This document shows, piece by piece, positions 30,463-38,311 of a DNA stretch of 39,058 bases; positions within the stretch are counted from its first letter, which is position 1, and each line of letters opens with the position of its first letter. The stretch spans positions 1 through 39,058 of the forward strand of contig JAGPMA010000020.1 in assembly GCA_018053145.1 (NCBI GenBank), given 5' to 3'. A program made the translations under genes and the position numbers. Below the pieces are notes generated by a model. The model saw nothing but the letters and a program-made list of their open reading frames with translations. It made no database searches and was not told the DNA's origin. This stretch comes from Oscillospiraceae bacterium. Its GTDB lineage: Bacteria > Bacillota > Clostridia > Oscillospirales > Oscillospiraceae.

Positions 30463-31401
30463 TTATGAGCTAGTGCGCTCAAGCAGGCGTTCCCATTTTT
30501 CGTCAACTGCTTTCTGAGCTTCTTCAAGCATCCACTCATTGCCCTTTTGGAACATATGGCTGAATCTGGTCTGCGAACGTAAATAGTCCACAACCGGCAG
30601 TTTCTTCTTCGGCGAATAGCTAAGGCGCCACACGCCCTCCTCAACCTCGAAAAGCGGCCAGACGCAGCTGTCCACAGCGAGCTTAACGATTTCGGGAAGC
30701 TTTGCCATCGGATAGCCCCAGCCGCGCGGGCACGGTGAAAGCACGTTCAAAAAGCAGGGCCCCTCGGTGTAAATCGCCTTATATGACTTGGTATGCAAGT
30801 CCTTCAAATTTCCTATCGGAGCGGTCTGTGCAACATAAGGGATATTATGCGCGACCAGAATCTCTGTCATGTCCTTTTTGTTCTGCAGCTTACCCTGACG
30901 AGACGAACCAACTGCCGTGGTTGTCGTGCTTGCAAAACGGGGTGTAGATGACGAGCGCTGGATTCCCGTGTTCATATAGGCTTCGTTGTCATAGCAGACA
31001 TATACCATGTCATGCCCGCGCTCCATCGCTCCCGACAGGGACTGAAAGCCTATATCATATGTACCGCCGTCACCTGCAAAGGTAATGAATTTAACTGTAT
31101 CGTCCACCTTACCACGACGCTTGAGCGCATTATATGCCGCTTCAACTCCTGAGCAGGTCGCCGCAGAATTTTCAAAAGCAGAATGAATGTAGCTGTCCGT
31201 ATAGGCGGTATAGGGATACATAAAGGTTGAAACCTCAAGACAGCAGGTTGCATTGGTTATGACAGCTCTGTCCTCTTTTTCAAGTGCGCGCAGAACTCCC
31301 GACACAACGATTCCGGCACCGCAGCCCGCGCAGAGGCGATGCCCTCCGGTGAGACGTTCCGGCTTTTCCACTTCCCTTTTCAGGTCATATACTGTGTTCA
31401 T
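30463..31401 (-). CDS. porB: 2-oxoacid:ferredoxin oxidoreductase, beta subunit (PorB-like)
   Basis: Thiamine-diphosphate subunit of a four-subunit 2-oxoacid:ferredoxin oxidoreductase, 312 residues. The N-terminal CAGCGAG supplies cysteines for the proximal 4Fe-4S cluster, GDGGTYDIGFQ is the ThDP/Mg site, and YDNEAYMNTGIQRS is the conserved following segment. The enzyme reversibly decarboxylates a 2-oxoacid to acyl-CoA with ferredoxin reduction. Last gene of the operon; the ATG overlaps the end of porA by 4 nt. PorB and VorB types look alike here, so pyruvate is not certain; the Ile T-box upstream argues for a role linked to isoleucine. Confidence 0.9.
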   Translation of the reverse strand: MNTVYDLKREVEKPERLTGGHRLCAGCGAGIVVSGVLRALEKEDRAVITNATCCLEVSTFMYPYTAYTDSYIHSAFENSAATCSGVEAAYNALKRRGKVDDTVKFITFAGDGGTYDIGFQSLSGAMERGHDMVYVCYDNEAYMNTGIQRSSSTPRFASTTTTAVGSSRQGKLQNKKDMTEILVAHNIPYVAQTAPIGNLKDLHTKSYKAIYTEGPCFLNVLSPCPRGWGYPMAKLPEIVKLAVDSCVWPLFEVEEGVWRLSYSPKKKLPVVDYLRSQTRFSHMFQKGNEWMLEEAQKAVDEKWERLLERTSS

Positions 31402-32582
31402 GTTGTCTCTCCCTTCGTTCTGTGCCCCATATGGCTGTATACAGGCCCCGTAACGCCCGTTTCAGCAATCGTCTGAAGTCGTGAGAAAACTCTCTCTGCG
31501 TCCTCGATTTTGAAGTCACGTCCACCAAGACCGTAAACTATATTTATTAAATGCGGTCGTTTTTCCAAATCATACAGAGCACTTCGAGTTTCGGCAAAAA
31601 GCGGCCCTCCGTTTGCGGAAAAGCCCTCGGACTTATCCAAAACGGCAACAGACTTTGTTTTGGATAACACCTTTGCAAGCTCCTCACCTGGGAAGGGTCG
31701 GAACACGCGGATTTTTACGAGACCGGCCTTAACCCCCTCGTCACGCAGCTTATCAATTGCGGCCTTGGCGGTTCCGGCACTTGAACCGATTAAAACAATC
31801 GCAAGCTCCGCGTCCTGCATTTGATACTCCTCAAATAAACCGTAGTGCCTGCCCGAGAGCTTTTCGAATTCCCCCGCCACCTTAAGAATACGAGCCTTAA
31901 CCACCTTCATCGCCTCTGCCTGCATAACCTTGTGTTCCATGTAATAGGCGCTTATATCATAAGGCCCGACCGCCAGAGGATTTTCCTTTTTAAGCAGATA
32001 ATTTTCGGGCTTATATTCCCCGACGAACTCGCGCACGGCCTGTGTTTCAATAAGTTCAATGTTCTCTACTGCGTGGCTTGTTATAAAGCCGTCCATACAG
32101 CACATGACAGGCAAGCGTACATTTTCACCAACTGGCATAGCCATGATAAAATTATCGTAGGCCTCCTGATTGCTCTCGGCATACATTTGGATCCAGCCGG
32201 CATCACGTGCGCCCATGGAGTCGGAGTGGTCGTTGTTAATATTAATTGGGCCAGAAAGAGCGCGGTTGACGCAGGCAAGCGTAATCGGCAAGCGATTTGA
32301 TGCAGCGACATACAGAAGCTCATACATCAGCGCAAGTCCGCAGCTTGAAGTCGCGCTCACGCTTCTTGCCCCCGCGGCTTCCGCCGCGATGCAAACGGAC
32401 ATTGAGCTGTGCTCGGATTCGACGGTTACATATTCGGTGTTGACCTCGCCGTTAGCAACATATTTGGCGAAATATTCGGGGATTTCTGTTGAGGGCGTGA
32501 TTGGGAAAGCGCCCATGACGTCGGGATTAATCTGCTTCATGGCGTAGGCCACTGCCTCATTTCCGGAAATACAGGTGCTCAT
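31398..32582 (-). CDS. porA: 2-oxoacid:ferredoxin oxidoreductase, alpha subunit (PorA-like)
   Basis: A 394-residue alpha subunit. The N-terminal domain contains GAFPITPSTEIPEYF and the TATSSCGLALMYE-like segment of the pyrimidine-binding domain, the middle domain has the FRPFPGEEL motif, and the C-terminus carries the VLDKSEGFSANGGPL segment (typically 'DR..s.G..G.L'). It pairs with the beta subunit to form the active site. AGGAGGTGAG precedes the ATG; a 4-nt overlap with the delta gene gives coupled translation. Confidence 0.92.
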   Translation of the reverse strand: MSTCISGNEAVAYAMKQINPDVMGAFPITPSTEIPEYFAKYVANGEVNTEYVTVESEHSSMSVCIAAEAAGARSVSATSSCGLALMYELLYVAASNRLPITLACVNRALSGPININNDHSDSMGARDAGWIQMYAESNQEAYDNFIMAMPVGENVRLPVMCCMDGFITSHAVENIELIETQAVREFVGEYKPENYLLKKENPLAVGPYDISAYYMEHKVMQAEAMKVVKARILKVAGEFEKLSGRHYGLFEEYQMQDAELAIVLIGSSAGTAKAAIDKLRDEGVKAGLVKIRVFRPFPGEELAKVLSKTKSVAVLDKSEGFSANGGPLFAETRSALYDLEKRPHLINIVYGLGGRDFKIEDAERVFSRLQTIAETGVTGPVYSHMGHRTKGETT

Positions 32583-32887
32583 ACGCTCTCACCTCCTGAC
32601 ACCATTTTTATTGCCGCAAAGGGGCACACGGTTTCGCATATACCGCATCCCTTGCAGTGCATATAATCAAATTCCAAGCGTTTACCGTCCTTAACAGGGA
32701 TTGCGCTGTCGGGACAAAACGGCACGCAAAGCATACAATGCTTGCAGGCATCCGCAATAAAAACCGGCGTGTCGGTTCGCCAAGTGCCCGTATTAAAGTT
32801 TCTCGCTGTTCCGGGCTCGTAGATTTCACCACCGGGTGTTAACTCTTCATAAGGTGTCTGTTCATTGATATCTCTCGCATGAATCAT
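32579..32887 (-). CDS. porD: 2-oxoacid:ferredoxin oxidoreductase, delta (ferredoxin-like) subunit
   Basis: A 102-residue subunit with two classic 4Fe-4S cluster motifs, CKHCMLCVPFCP and CKGCGICETVCP, which carry electrons from the ThDP site to external ferredoxin. The N-terminal part (EIYEPGTARNFNTGTWRTD) matches PorD/VorD subunits. GGAGGTGCAGG precedes the ATG, and it overlaps both neighbours by 4 nt. Confidence 0.92.
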   Translation of the reverse strand: MIHARDINEQTPYEELTPGGEIYEPGTARNFNTGTWRTDTPVFIADACKHCMLCVPFCPDSAIPVKDGKRLEFDYMHCKGCGICETVCPFAAIKMVSGGESV

Positions 32888-33468
32888 CCTGCCTGCACCT
32901 CCTCCAAGGATTTTTTAAGTGTCTCCATATTGCCCGCGATAACCTGCGGTTTCGAAGCGAACTTATGTTTGAACGAATCTTCCATATTCGATAAAAAGCG
33001 CTCTGTTTCCAAAACTTCGCTCACCTTGACTACTGCGGCAAGCATGGGCGTGTTCGGAAAATTTTTACCAAGTATCTCCTCCGAAATCTTGCGCGCATCA
33101 ATTGTGCAGACTTGTCCCTCCCAACCTCGCAGCTTGGAGCGTACATTTTGGGGTGAACTTGAGCTGTTAATGATAACCGCTCCGCCCTCTTTCAGCCCTG
33201 CGCAAACATCAACGCTTTCCAGCAGTGTTTCGTCTAAAACGACCACATAGTTCGGATAGTAAATATTGGAGTGTATGGTGCAGCGCTTTTCGCAGATTCG
33301 ATTATAAGCCGTAATGGGGGCTCCCATTCGTTCTGGACCGTATTCTGGAAAGCCCTGCACGAATTTCCCTTCTGTTCCCGCCACCTCCGCCAGCAGCAGG
33401 CAGGCCGTTTTTGCTCCCTGTCCGCCTCGGCCGTGCCAGCGAATCTCAACCATATCGCTTGTTGCCAT
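32884..33468 (-). CDS. porC: 2-oxoacid:ferredoxin oxidoreductase, gamma subunit (PorC/PorG-like)
   Basis: A 194-residue gamma subunit with the opening RWHGRGGQGAKTACLLLAE and the FPEYGPERMGAPI segment, both hallmarks of the family, and ending in a helix-rich tail. The in-frame TTG at 33486 precedes a GGAGG ribosome site and can be discarded; translation begins at ATG 33468. It is the first gene of the gamma-delta-alpha-beta operon and follows the T-box leader by about 120 nt. Confidence 0.92.
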   Translation of the reverse strand: MATSDMVEIRWHGRGGQGAKTACLLLAEVAGTEGKFVQGFPEYGPERMGAPITAYNRICEKRCTIHSNIYYPNYVVVLDETLLESVDVCAGLKEGGAVIINSSSSPQNVRSKLRGWEGQVCTIDARKISEEILGKNFPNTPMLAAVVKVSEVLETERFLSNMEDSFKHKFASKPQVIAGNMETLKKSLEEVQAG

Positions 33469-33589
33469 TTCTTTTCCTCCAGTCAATAAGTGTGATAAAT
33501 CATGTCAAATTTCTCTTTAGGGCCAGTTACCCTCTCGTAAGCGGTAATTACGGCTCATGTCATTAGCGTCCAATACGCCTCGTAAGTGA

Positions 33590-33853
33590 GAATAAATACA
33601 AAAATAGCCTTCGTTCCGCAAAGGGACGAAAGCTATAAAGCTGTCGCTATACCACCCATTCAAAGCGTACAATCATAAGCTTTCCCTGTTACGGGGGAAT
33701 CCGTCGGAGCCTACTTGATTTCTCGTTCGGTCCGCAGCTCGGGAGTGATTTTCGGATTCAGACTACCGGTATCGGGCTCGCACTATCCCCGACTCGCTGA
33801 AGCTTTCGGCTGAAACTTACTCTCTCCGTCAATGCCTTTGGTTAGAGTTTAAC
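33590..33853 (-). promoter_or_regulatory. T-box riboswitch, specifier read as isoleucine (AUC)
   Basis: The minus-strand leader has the T-box parts in order. The AG-box GGAGAGAGTAAG is at 33817-33828, a distal-loop-type GGATAGTGCGAGCC follows, and the specifier side reads CCGAAA-ATC-ACTCCCGAGC with ATC at 33747-33749. The T-box itself, GAATGGGTGGTATAGCGACAGC in outline, is at 33640-33661, with UGGU as the bulge that pairs with an A-discriminator tRNA end. It ends in a terminator. The specifier codon AUC is followed by A, as is usual, and tRNA(Ile) has discriminator A, so isoleucine fits; an AAU (Asn) reading is less likely. It controls the porCDAB-type operon. Confidence 0.85.
33595..33636 (-). 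terminator. T-box regulatory terminator
   Basis: Minus-strand stem ATAGCTTTCGTCCC (33623-33636) with GGAACGAAGGCTAT (33604-33617), about 13 bp with one U-G and one bulge, then TTTTTGTATTT. Its 5' arm overlaps the end of the antiterminator region. Confidence 0.8.
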
Positions 33854-33860
33854 TATTTAA

Positions 33861-33889
33861 AGTATAAAACCCAACTTGGCTTTTGTCAA
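33861..33889 (-). promoter_or_regulatory. Promoter of the T-box-por operon
   Basis: Minus-strand TTGACA (33884-33889), exact 17-nt spacer, TATACT (33861-33866), just upstream of the T-box. Confidence 0.8.
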
Positions 33890-33993
33890 TGATAGTTTTC
33901 GATTTTCAAATTTATTGCAAAACAAGTCGATGCTCGCACAATTTGTAGTTGAAAATCACTATTCATAGATGATTTATTAAGCTGCAAAAATGT

Positions 33994-34737
33994 TCAGTCC
34001 CTGATTGTAACGCTAACATCCTTGCAAAATGGGTTTCTTCTAACTTCGAGCGAATATAGATAGGGGTACTCTGAGCGAAGATGCTGCAGATGCTCAACCC
34101 ATTGAATAAGCAGTGTGCTAAGCGCTCTTTTTATATCATTGGAAAGATGCGCCATATCCGTTCTGTTTTCATCATCAAACTCGCTTCTAGCAATCAATTC
34201 TTCTGTAATATGAAACAGCGCAAGGAGCATGTCCGTGAATTTATCATGCTCGAGTAGATTGGGGTTTTCAATCATTCGAATTAAAAAGTCACGCTTACTT
34301 TTTAGCAAGGCTTTTAAAGACTCAAGCCCATTCGTGCTACATTCAACAATTAAATCAGCGTTTTCTAAATAATTAATTGCCCTAGAGAAAGACCTTTCAT
34401 TCCAATCGAATTGCACATCTAAGCTCGGTCGAATTTCGTCACAGTTTTTATTGAACTCTGTAAGTTTGATGAGCAATTCTGTTCCGGCTTCGCTGAAAAA
34501 CGCGTTGATTACCATATTTAATTTCCCAAGCCGCGCAGTTTTTTCACGGTTTTTCAGGTATCTGCCGAGCACAACAGTTACAATTGCTATCTGAAGCGGA
34601 AGAAAGGCAAAATCCTGTAAAACATAAAAGGCAGTGTCGCGCGAATCATGGAAAACAATCAGCTGAAGTATATACAGAACAGCCGAAAGAGCAACCAGAA
34701 GCAGGACGATCAATAAACTTGACTTATTCTTTTTCAT
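33994..34737 (-). CDS. Membrane protein of unknown function
   Basis: A 247-residue protein. Two hydrophobic helices at the N-terminus (about 8-28 and 40-60) are followed by a basic RYLKNREK stretch and a cytosolic, mainly helical domain of about 180 residues. No motif was recognised. AGGGGA precedes the ATG. It lies 62 nt downstream of the NlpC/P60 gene in the same direction with no terminator visible between them, so it may share that transcript. Confidence 0.65.
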   Translation of the reverse strand: MKKNKSSLLIVLLLVALSAVLYILQLIVFHDSRDTAFYVLQDFAFLPLQIAIVTVVLGRYLKNREKTARLGKLNMVINAFFSEAGTELLIKLTEFNKNCDEIRPSLDVQFDWNERSFSRAINYLENADLIVECSTNGLESLKALLKSKRDFLIRMIENPNLLEHDKFTDMLLALFHITEELIARSEFDDENRTDMAHLSNDIKRALSTLLIQWVEHLQHLRSEYPYLYSLEVRRNPFCKDVSVTIRD

Positions 34738-34799
34738 GTCGTTCCCCTAAAAATATTCAAACTCGGGGTAATTGCCTTTTGTTTTGTGATAAAAATACA

Positions 34800-36062
34800 T
34801 TAAGAAATAATTCTTCTTGCTCCCCAGTAGTGGCTCGTGTAATAAGAGTCCGAAAGACTCGATATCTTAACCACATCGCCGGTATGTGGGGCGTGAATGA
34901 ACTGACCGCCGCCAATATAAATGCCCGTATGTCCAACGTAGCTTCCGTCCGTTGATGTGAAAAGAATAACGTCGCCAACCTGAAGTGCAGAAGACGAAAC
35001 CGCTGTTCCGCTGTACGCAAGGCCTGCCGCGGTGCGGTTTACCGTGTATCCAAAGTGCTTATAGCAATAGTAAACAAGACCGGAGCAGTCAAAGCCCGAG
35101 GGTGAGGTTCCGCCATAAACATAAGGAACTCCGAGAAAGGTCTGCGCATAATTGACTATATCCTGACCTGTTCCAGACGCAACAGCATCTCCATACCAAT
35201 TGCTGCCGCTATTACCGCTATTGCTGCTACCGCTGTTTCCGGACGAAATCTGATTTGAGGCATTCTGTTCCGCCTGCAGACGCTCTTGCTCGGCCAGTGC
35301 ATCGGCCATATTGCTAATCTGTCCGCCAATCGCCGACACAAGCGCGTTAACTGATGCAAGCTGTTTTTGGTAATCGGCCGAATCGGCAGTCAGGCTCGCA
35401 AGAACAGCTTCGACTTTTTCTTGCTGATTTAAGAGGTCTTCCTTTTTATCCTGATATGCCAGAAAGACTTCCTGCTGTGCCGCCATCTCGGCTTCCATGT
35501 CTTCTTTGGCCTGTTTAACCTTTACTTGGGCCGCCTGAACTTCCTCAACGAGCCCGTCGTCGTATTCCATTATGTCTCTTATGCAGTAAATACGGCTTAG
35601 AAGATCCTGAAAGCTACTAGCCCCCAAGAGTATCGATATGTATGTAGCGCTGCCGTTTTCCTCCATTGCCCGCATGCGGGTTTTGTAGTGTTCAAGCAGT
35701 TTTTGTTCCTTTTGTTTATCGACAACAAGTTGATTTTCCATTTGTGCTATGGAATTTGTGTATATCGCTATCTGTTCGGAAAGAACTTCAATTTCCTGAT
35801 TTGTAATCTCAAGCTGCTCCGACAAAAGCTCAAGCTGCTCTGTTTGAGATGCCACTTTGTTGCTCAGTTCATCTGCCTGTGCCTGAATGCCAGCCTTTTT
35901 TTGCGCGAGCTGCGCCTGCTGCTGCTTTAACGCATTTAATTCCGACTTACTGACAGCCTGAACTGGTGTATCTAAAAGCGCGGAGCTAATGGTCAAAACC
36001 ATTAGTATAGTCATAATCCACGCAAATATCGTCTTATTCTTATTTTGAAATTTTAATACCAT
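34800..36062 (-). CDS. Secreted coiled-coil NlpC/P60 peptidoglycan hydrolase
   Basis: A 420-residue protein. A signal peptide (about 1-36, ending VQA) is followed by a long Gln/Glu-rich coiled coil of about 220 residues, a Ser/Gly/Asn linker, and a C-terminal NlpC/P60 domain with the catalytic Cys in GFDCSGLVYY and His in GHTGIYIGGGQF, then HAPHTGD. The layout is that of CwlO/PcsB-type D,L-endopeptidases that open peptidoglycan for growth and are held by the FtsEX complex. The start was placed at ATG 36062 with GGGTGAT upstream. A consensus promoter and three 10-bp-spaced GTTACA-type repeats lie before it. Confidence 0.9.
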   Translation of the reverse strand: MVLKFQNKNKTIFAWIMTILMVLTISSALLDTPVQAVSKSELNALKQQQAQLAQKKAGIQAQADELSNKVASQTEQLELLSEQLEITNQEIEVLSEQIAIYTNSIAQMENQLVVDKQKEQKLLEHYKTRMRAMEENGSATYISILLGASSFQDLLSRIYCIRDIMEYDDGLVEEVQAAQVKVKQAKEDMEAEMAAQQEVFLAYQDKKEDLLNQQEKVEAVLASLTADSADYQKQLASVNALVSAIGGQISNMADALAEQERLQAEQNASNQISSGNSGSSNSGNSGSNWYGDAVASGTGQDIVNYAQTFLGVPYVYGGTSPSGFDCSGLVYYCYKHFGYTVNRTAAGLAYSGTAVSSSALQVGDVILFTSTDGSYVGHTGIYIGGGQFIHAPHTGDVVKISSLSDSYYTSHYWGARRIIS

Positions 36063-36077
36063 TTTAATCACCCGACA

Positions 36078-36103
36078 GTTACATACTGTTACTATTTGTT
36101 ACA
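36078..36103. promoter_or_regulatory. Three GTTACW repeats with 10-bp spacing
   Basis: GTTACA (36078-36083), GTTACT (36088-36093) and GTTACA (36098-36103) lie between the -10 box and the start codon of the NlpC/P60 gene. The hexamer is the complement of the TGTAAC seen in the WalR-like box before the CAP gene, but the spacing here is one base shorter. Confidence 0.45.
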
Positions 36104-36105
36104 TC

Positions 36106-36134
36106 ATTATAGACTAAAAAGATTCTAGTTGCAA
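36106..36134 (-). promoter_or_regulatory. Promoter of the NlpC/P60 gene
   Basis: Minus-strand TTGCAA (36129-36134), 17-nt spacer, TATAAT (36106-36111). Confidence 0.75.
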
Positions 36135-36279
36135 TACAATGCGCAAAAATCCCTATGGTGGCTCTTACCAAAAAGAGCTTAGCTTAAGCAGCTTCATGCC
36201 ATATTACATTAAAAAACATAAGCATTGTTTGACTAATTCCTGAAGATATTGTTCATTTATCAGCCACAGATATTGACAC

Positions 36280-36326
36280 GCATTAAAAAACAGTGTGTTC
36301 CCACAAAGTGGAAACGCACTGTTTTT
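36280..36326 (-). terminator. Terminator of the RpiR-family gene
   Basis: A 19-bp stem with one mismatch (36308-36326 with 36286-36304) and 3-nt loop, then further T on the minus strand, right after the regulator's stop codon. Confidence 0.85.
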
Positions 36327-36332
36327 GCGGCA

Positions 36333-37193
36333 TTAATCATTTTCGTCTGCTTGCCTTAGGTTGCTTACGTTTGTACGGCTCATAGACATGGTGTGCTTTT
36401 CGTAATTGGCATTTATAAGCGCCGTGAACAAAATGTCTATCATACTCAGCGTTGAAATTCGGCTGGACATGCCGCCCAAGCGGTTCCATGATTCGCTGGC
36501 GTCAACAAATAAATTATATTTACATTTTTCACTAAGCTCGTTTTCGCTGACAGAAGTAAGCGATACTGTTGGAACACCGAGTTCTGCAAGCTTTGAGGAA
36601 ACATCGATAATTTCTTCCGTCAAGCCTGTATATGAGATTAGAAATGCCAGCGTGCCCTTCGTGTACGCCTTAGCGTTCATCAGCATCGAAACTCTGTCTT
36701 TAAACGCAGCACTGGGTATACCCAAACGCATACACTTAATCTGCGCGTCCTCTGCGACCACATTAGAAGGGCCCACCCCATAGAAATCGATTCTTGAGGC
36801 TCGCGACATTTCAACTATTACGCTGTCAAGTGTTTCCGCGCTGTTTAAATTCATTGTGTCGATTATTGATTTTGCGTTCTGGCTCGATACTTTTTTGATG
36901 ATGTCATCGGTGGAGTCGTACCTTCCCACAGGAGTCTGGGCAGATTCCAATATCGAATTTTTGTTATAATCTGTAAGTTCGGCTGATAGCTGAAGTCTGA
37001 AATCAATGTAGCTATCCACGCCAAGCTTCTTGCACAGCCTTTTGACCGTTGCCGTGGAAGTGAAGGTTCGTTCCCCGAGATCAACGATTCCTATATTGAA
37101 AATGTCGTTGAGATTTTCAAATATATAGTCCACGATATGGCGCTCGGAGGGCGAAAGATCTTTTATCTGCCGCATCTGCACTAAAAGGCTCAT
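36333..37193 (-). CDS. MurR/RpiR-family transcriptional regulator
   Basis: A 286-residue regulator. The N-terminal RpiR-type helix-turn-helix (LSPSERHIVDYIFENL, then TFTSTATVKRLCKKLG) is followed by a SIS sugar-phosphate-binding domain (from about 110) with IDFYGVGPSN and FLISYTGLTEE, the usual 'i.G.G.S' and 'iS.SG.t.e' sites. The GTG at 37214 has no ribosome site; the ATG at 37193 was chosen. It lies 100 nt downstream of the HPr-like gene, same strand, and so may regulate the PTS-like module in response to a phosphosugar. Confidence 0.88.
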   Translation of the reverse strand: MSLLVQMRQIKDLSPSERHIVDYIFENLNDIFNIGIVDLGERTFTSTATVKRLCKKLGVDSYIDFRLQLSAELTDYNKNSILESAQTPVGRYDSTDDIIKKVSSQNAKSIIDTMNLNSAETLDSVIVEMSRASRIDFYGVGPSNVVAEDAQIKCMRLGIPSAAFKDRVSMLMNAKAYTKGTLAFLISYTGLTEEIIDVSSKLAELGVPTVSLTSVSENELSEKCKYNLFVDASESWNRLGGMSSRISTLSMIDILFTALINANYEKHTMSMSRTNVSNLRQADEND

Positions 37194-37293
37194 AAATGTG
37201 ACTCTTCCTTTCACGGCGTTTAATGCACAAATTGTGCTTTCTTGCAGTTTAGCAAAAATATGTTAAAGTATCAACTCAACCGCAATAATTTTA

Positions 37294-37557
37294 TCAGAGG
37301 TTTTCTGACACGAATATGTCCCGTATAGCGTCAGCAAGCTCCTGTTCACTTTCGCCGTCAACTGTGACGGTTATGGTTTCGCCCTGATTAACCTGCAGAC
37401 CAAGAACAGCAAACATTCTCTTTCCGTCTGCTGTCTTGTCGTTGTAGCTGACAGTAACTTTGCTTGCCTTATATGGGGCGGCAGCCTTAACCATTATTCC
37501 GACAGGACGTGCGTGAAAGCCCATCGGGTCCTTAATCGTATAATCAAAAGACACCAT
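37294..37557 (-). CDS. HPr-like phosphocarrier protein without the regulatory serine
   Basis: An 87-residue HPr-fold protein. The phosphorylated His15 lies in a normal MGFHARPVG motif, so phosphotransfer from enzyme I looks possible. The usual regulatory site of Firmicute HPr (K-S46-I-M-G-V) reads K46-R47-M-F-A-V, so phosphorylation by HPr kinase is not expected, and the CcpA-type role is probably lost. This makes it a second, specialised HPr and not the housekeeping PtsH. AAAGGAG precedes the ATG at 37557; the longer frame to 37608 lies in the upstream gene. It is downstream of the membrane/TPR-like gene (22-nt gap). Confidence 0.85.
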   Translation of the reverse strand: MVSFDYTIKDPMGFHARPVGIMVKAAAPYKASKVTVSYNDKTADGKRMFAVLGLQVNQGETITVTVDGESEQELADAIRDIFVSENL

Positions 37558-37579
37558 GTCTTGATTCTCCTTTGCAATT

Positions 37580-38311
37580 TCATTTCGTTTCGAGGATTTC
37601 AGGCTCATCGAGAGCCCGCGAAATTATCTCCCGGTAATCGGTATCGGAAAGCAATTTCATTGCCTGCTCGAGATATTTTTTTCTTTCGTCGGCATCGCCT
37701 TTGAAATGAGCAAGCTTAGCCAAGCGGTAATACACTACGCCACGCAAAACCGGATGCTCGGCGTTCTTGGCTTTTTCAATCAGTTTTTCCATATATGATA
37801 TGTCCCTGTCCAGATATACGGCAATAATTTCTTGTCCCTCATCTAAAAGTGCGCTGTATCTTTCCACTTTGTCGGCTTTTACCGAATGTAAATACTTGTT
37901 AAGCCTGTCAAAGCTTGCACGTGCCTCGTCCGCCTCACCGACGGAAACGAAAAAAGACATACGATTTTGGATAAATTCGACCTTGTCTCTCGGCTCAAGC
38001 TTTATCTTGTCAAGCTCAGCGATAACAGACCGAGTCTTCTCGTCATCGCCTGTTTTCATATAACCATCGAGCTTGTAAAGCAGCATGATTGGCTTGCGAA
38101 ACACGTATTTAAGCCGTTTGTTGTGCTCCAAGCGCTCCAGATATAGCTTCACATCGCTGTCGTATAGTCTGCGCAGCTCCTCTTCGGTCTGCCGTCTGAC
38201 ATTTACCAAAAGCTGCAGCAGAACGAACGCCAGAATGACCATTACGGCGAAGGCAATGACAAACGGCTTATATGAGGCCCAGAACTCCCCCGCTGATATC
38301 AGCTTAATCAT
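37580..38311 (-). CDS. Membrane-anchored helical-repeat (TPR-like) protein
   Basis: A 243-residue protein with one N-terminal transmembrane helix (about 16-38), followed by a basic, helical cytosolic part. Helix pairs such as KPIMLLYKLDGYMKTGDDEKT and the LAKLAHFKGDADERKKYLEQAM segment near the C-terminus have the A/G-spaced look of TPR repeats. It overlaps the EIIA gene by 4 nt and precedes the HPr-like gene closely, so it is a fixed partner of two PTS proteins. It may tether them at the membrane or act as a phosphorylation-dependent sensor; this is inference. Confidence 0.7.
   Translation of the reverse strand: MIKLISAGEFWASYKPFVIAFAVMVILAFVLLQLLVNVRRQTEEELRRLYDSDVKLYLERLEHNKRLKYVFRKPIMLLYKLDGYMKTGDDEKTRSVIAELDKIKLEPRDKVEFIQNRMSFFVSVGEADEARASFDRLNKYLHSVKADKVERYSALLDEGQEIIAVYLDRDISYMEKLIEKAKNAEHPVLRGVVYYRLAKLAHFKGDADERKKYLEQAMKLLSDTDYREIISRALDEPEILETK

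Noticed and set aside
33741-33755. Asparagine (AAU) specifier in the T-box
   Set aside because: The AAU triplet would be followed by C; the specifier is normally followed by a purine, which the AUC-A reading satisfies, and the enzyme has no link to asparagine.
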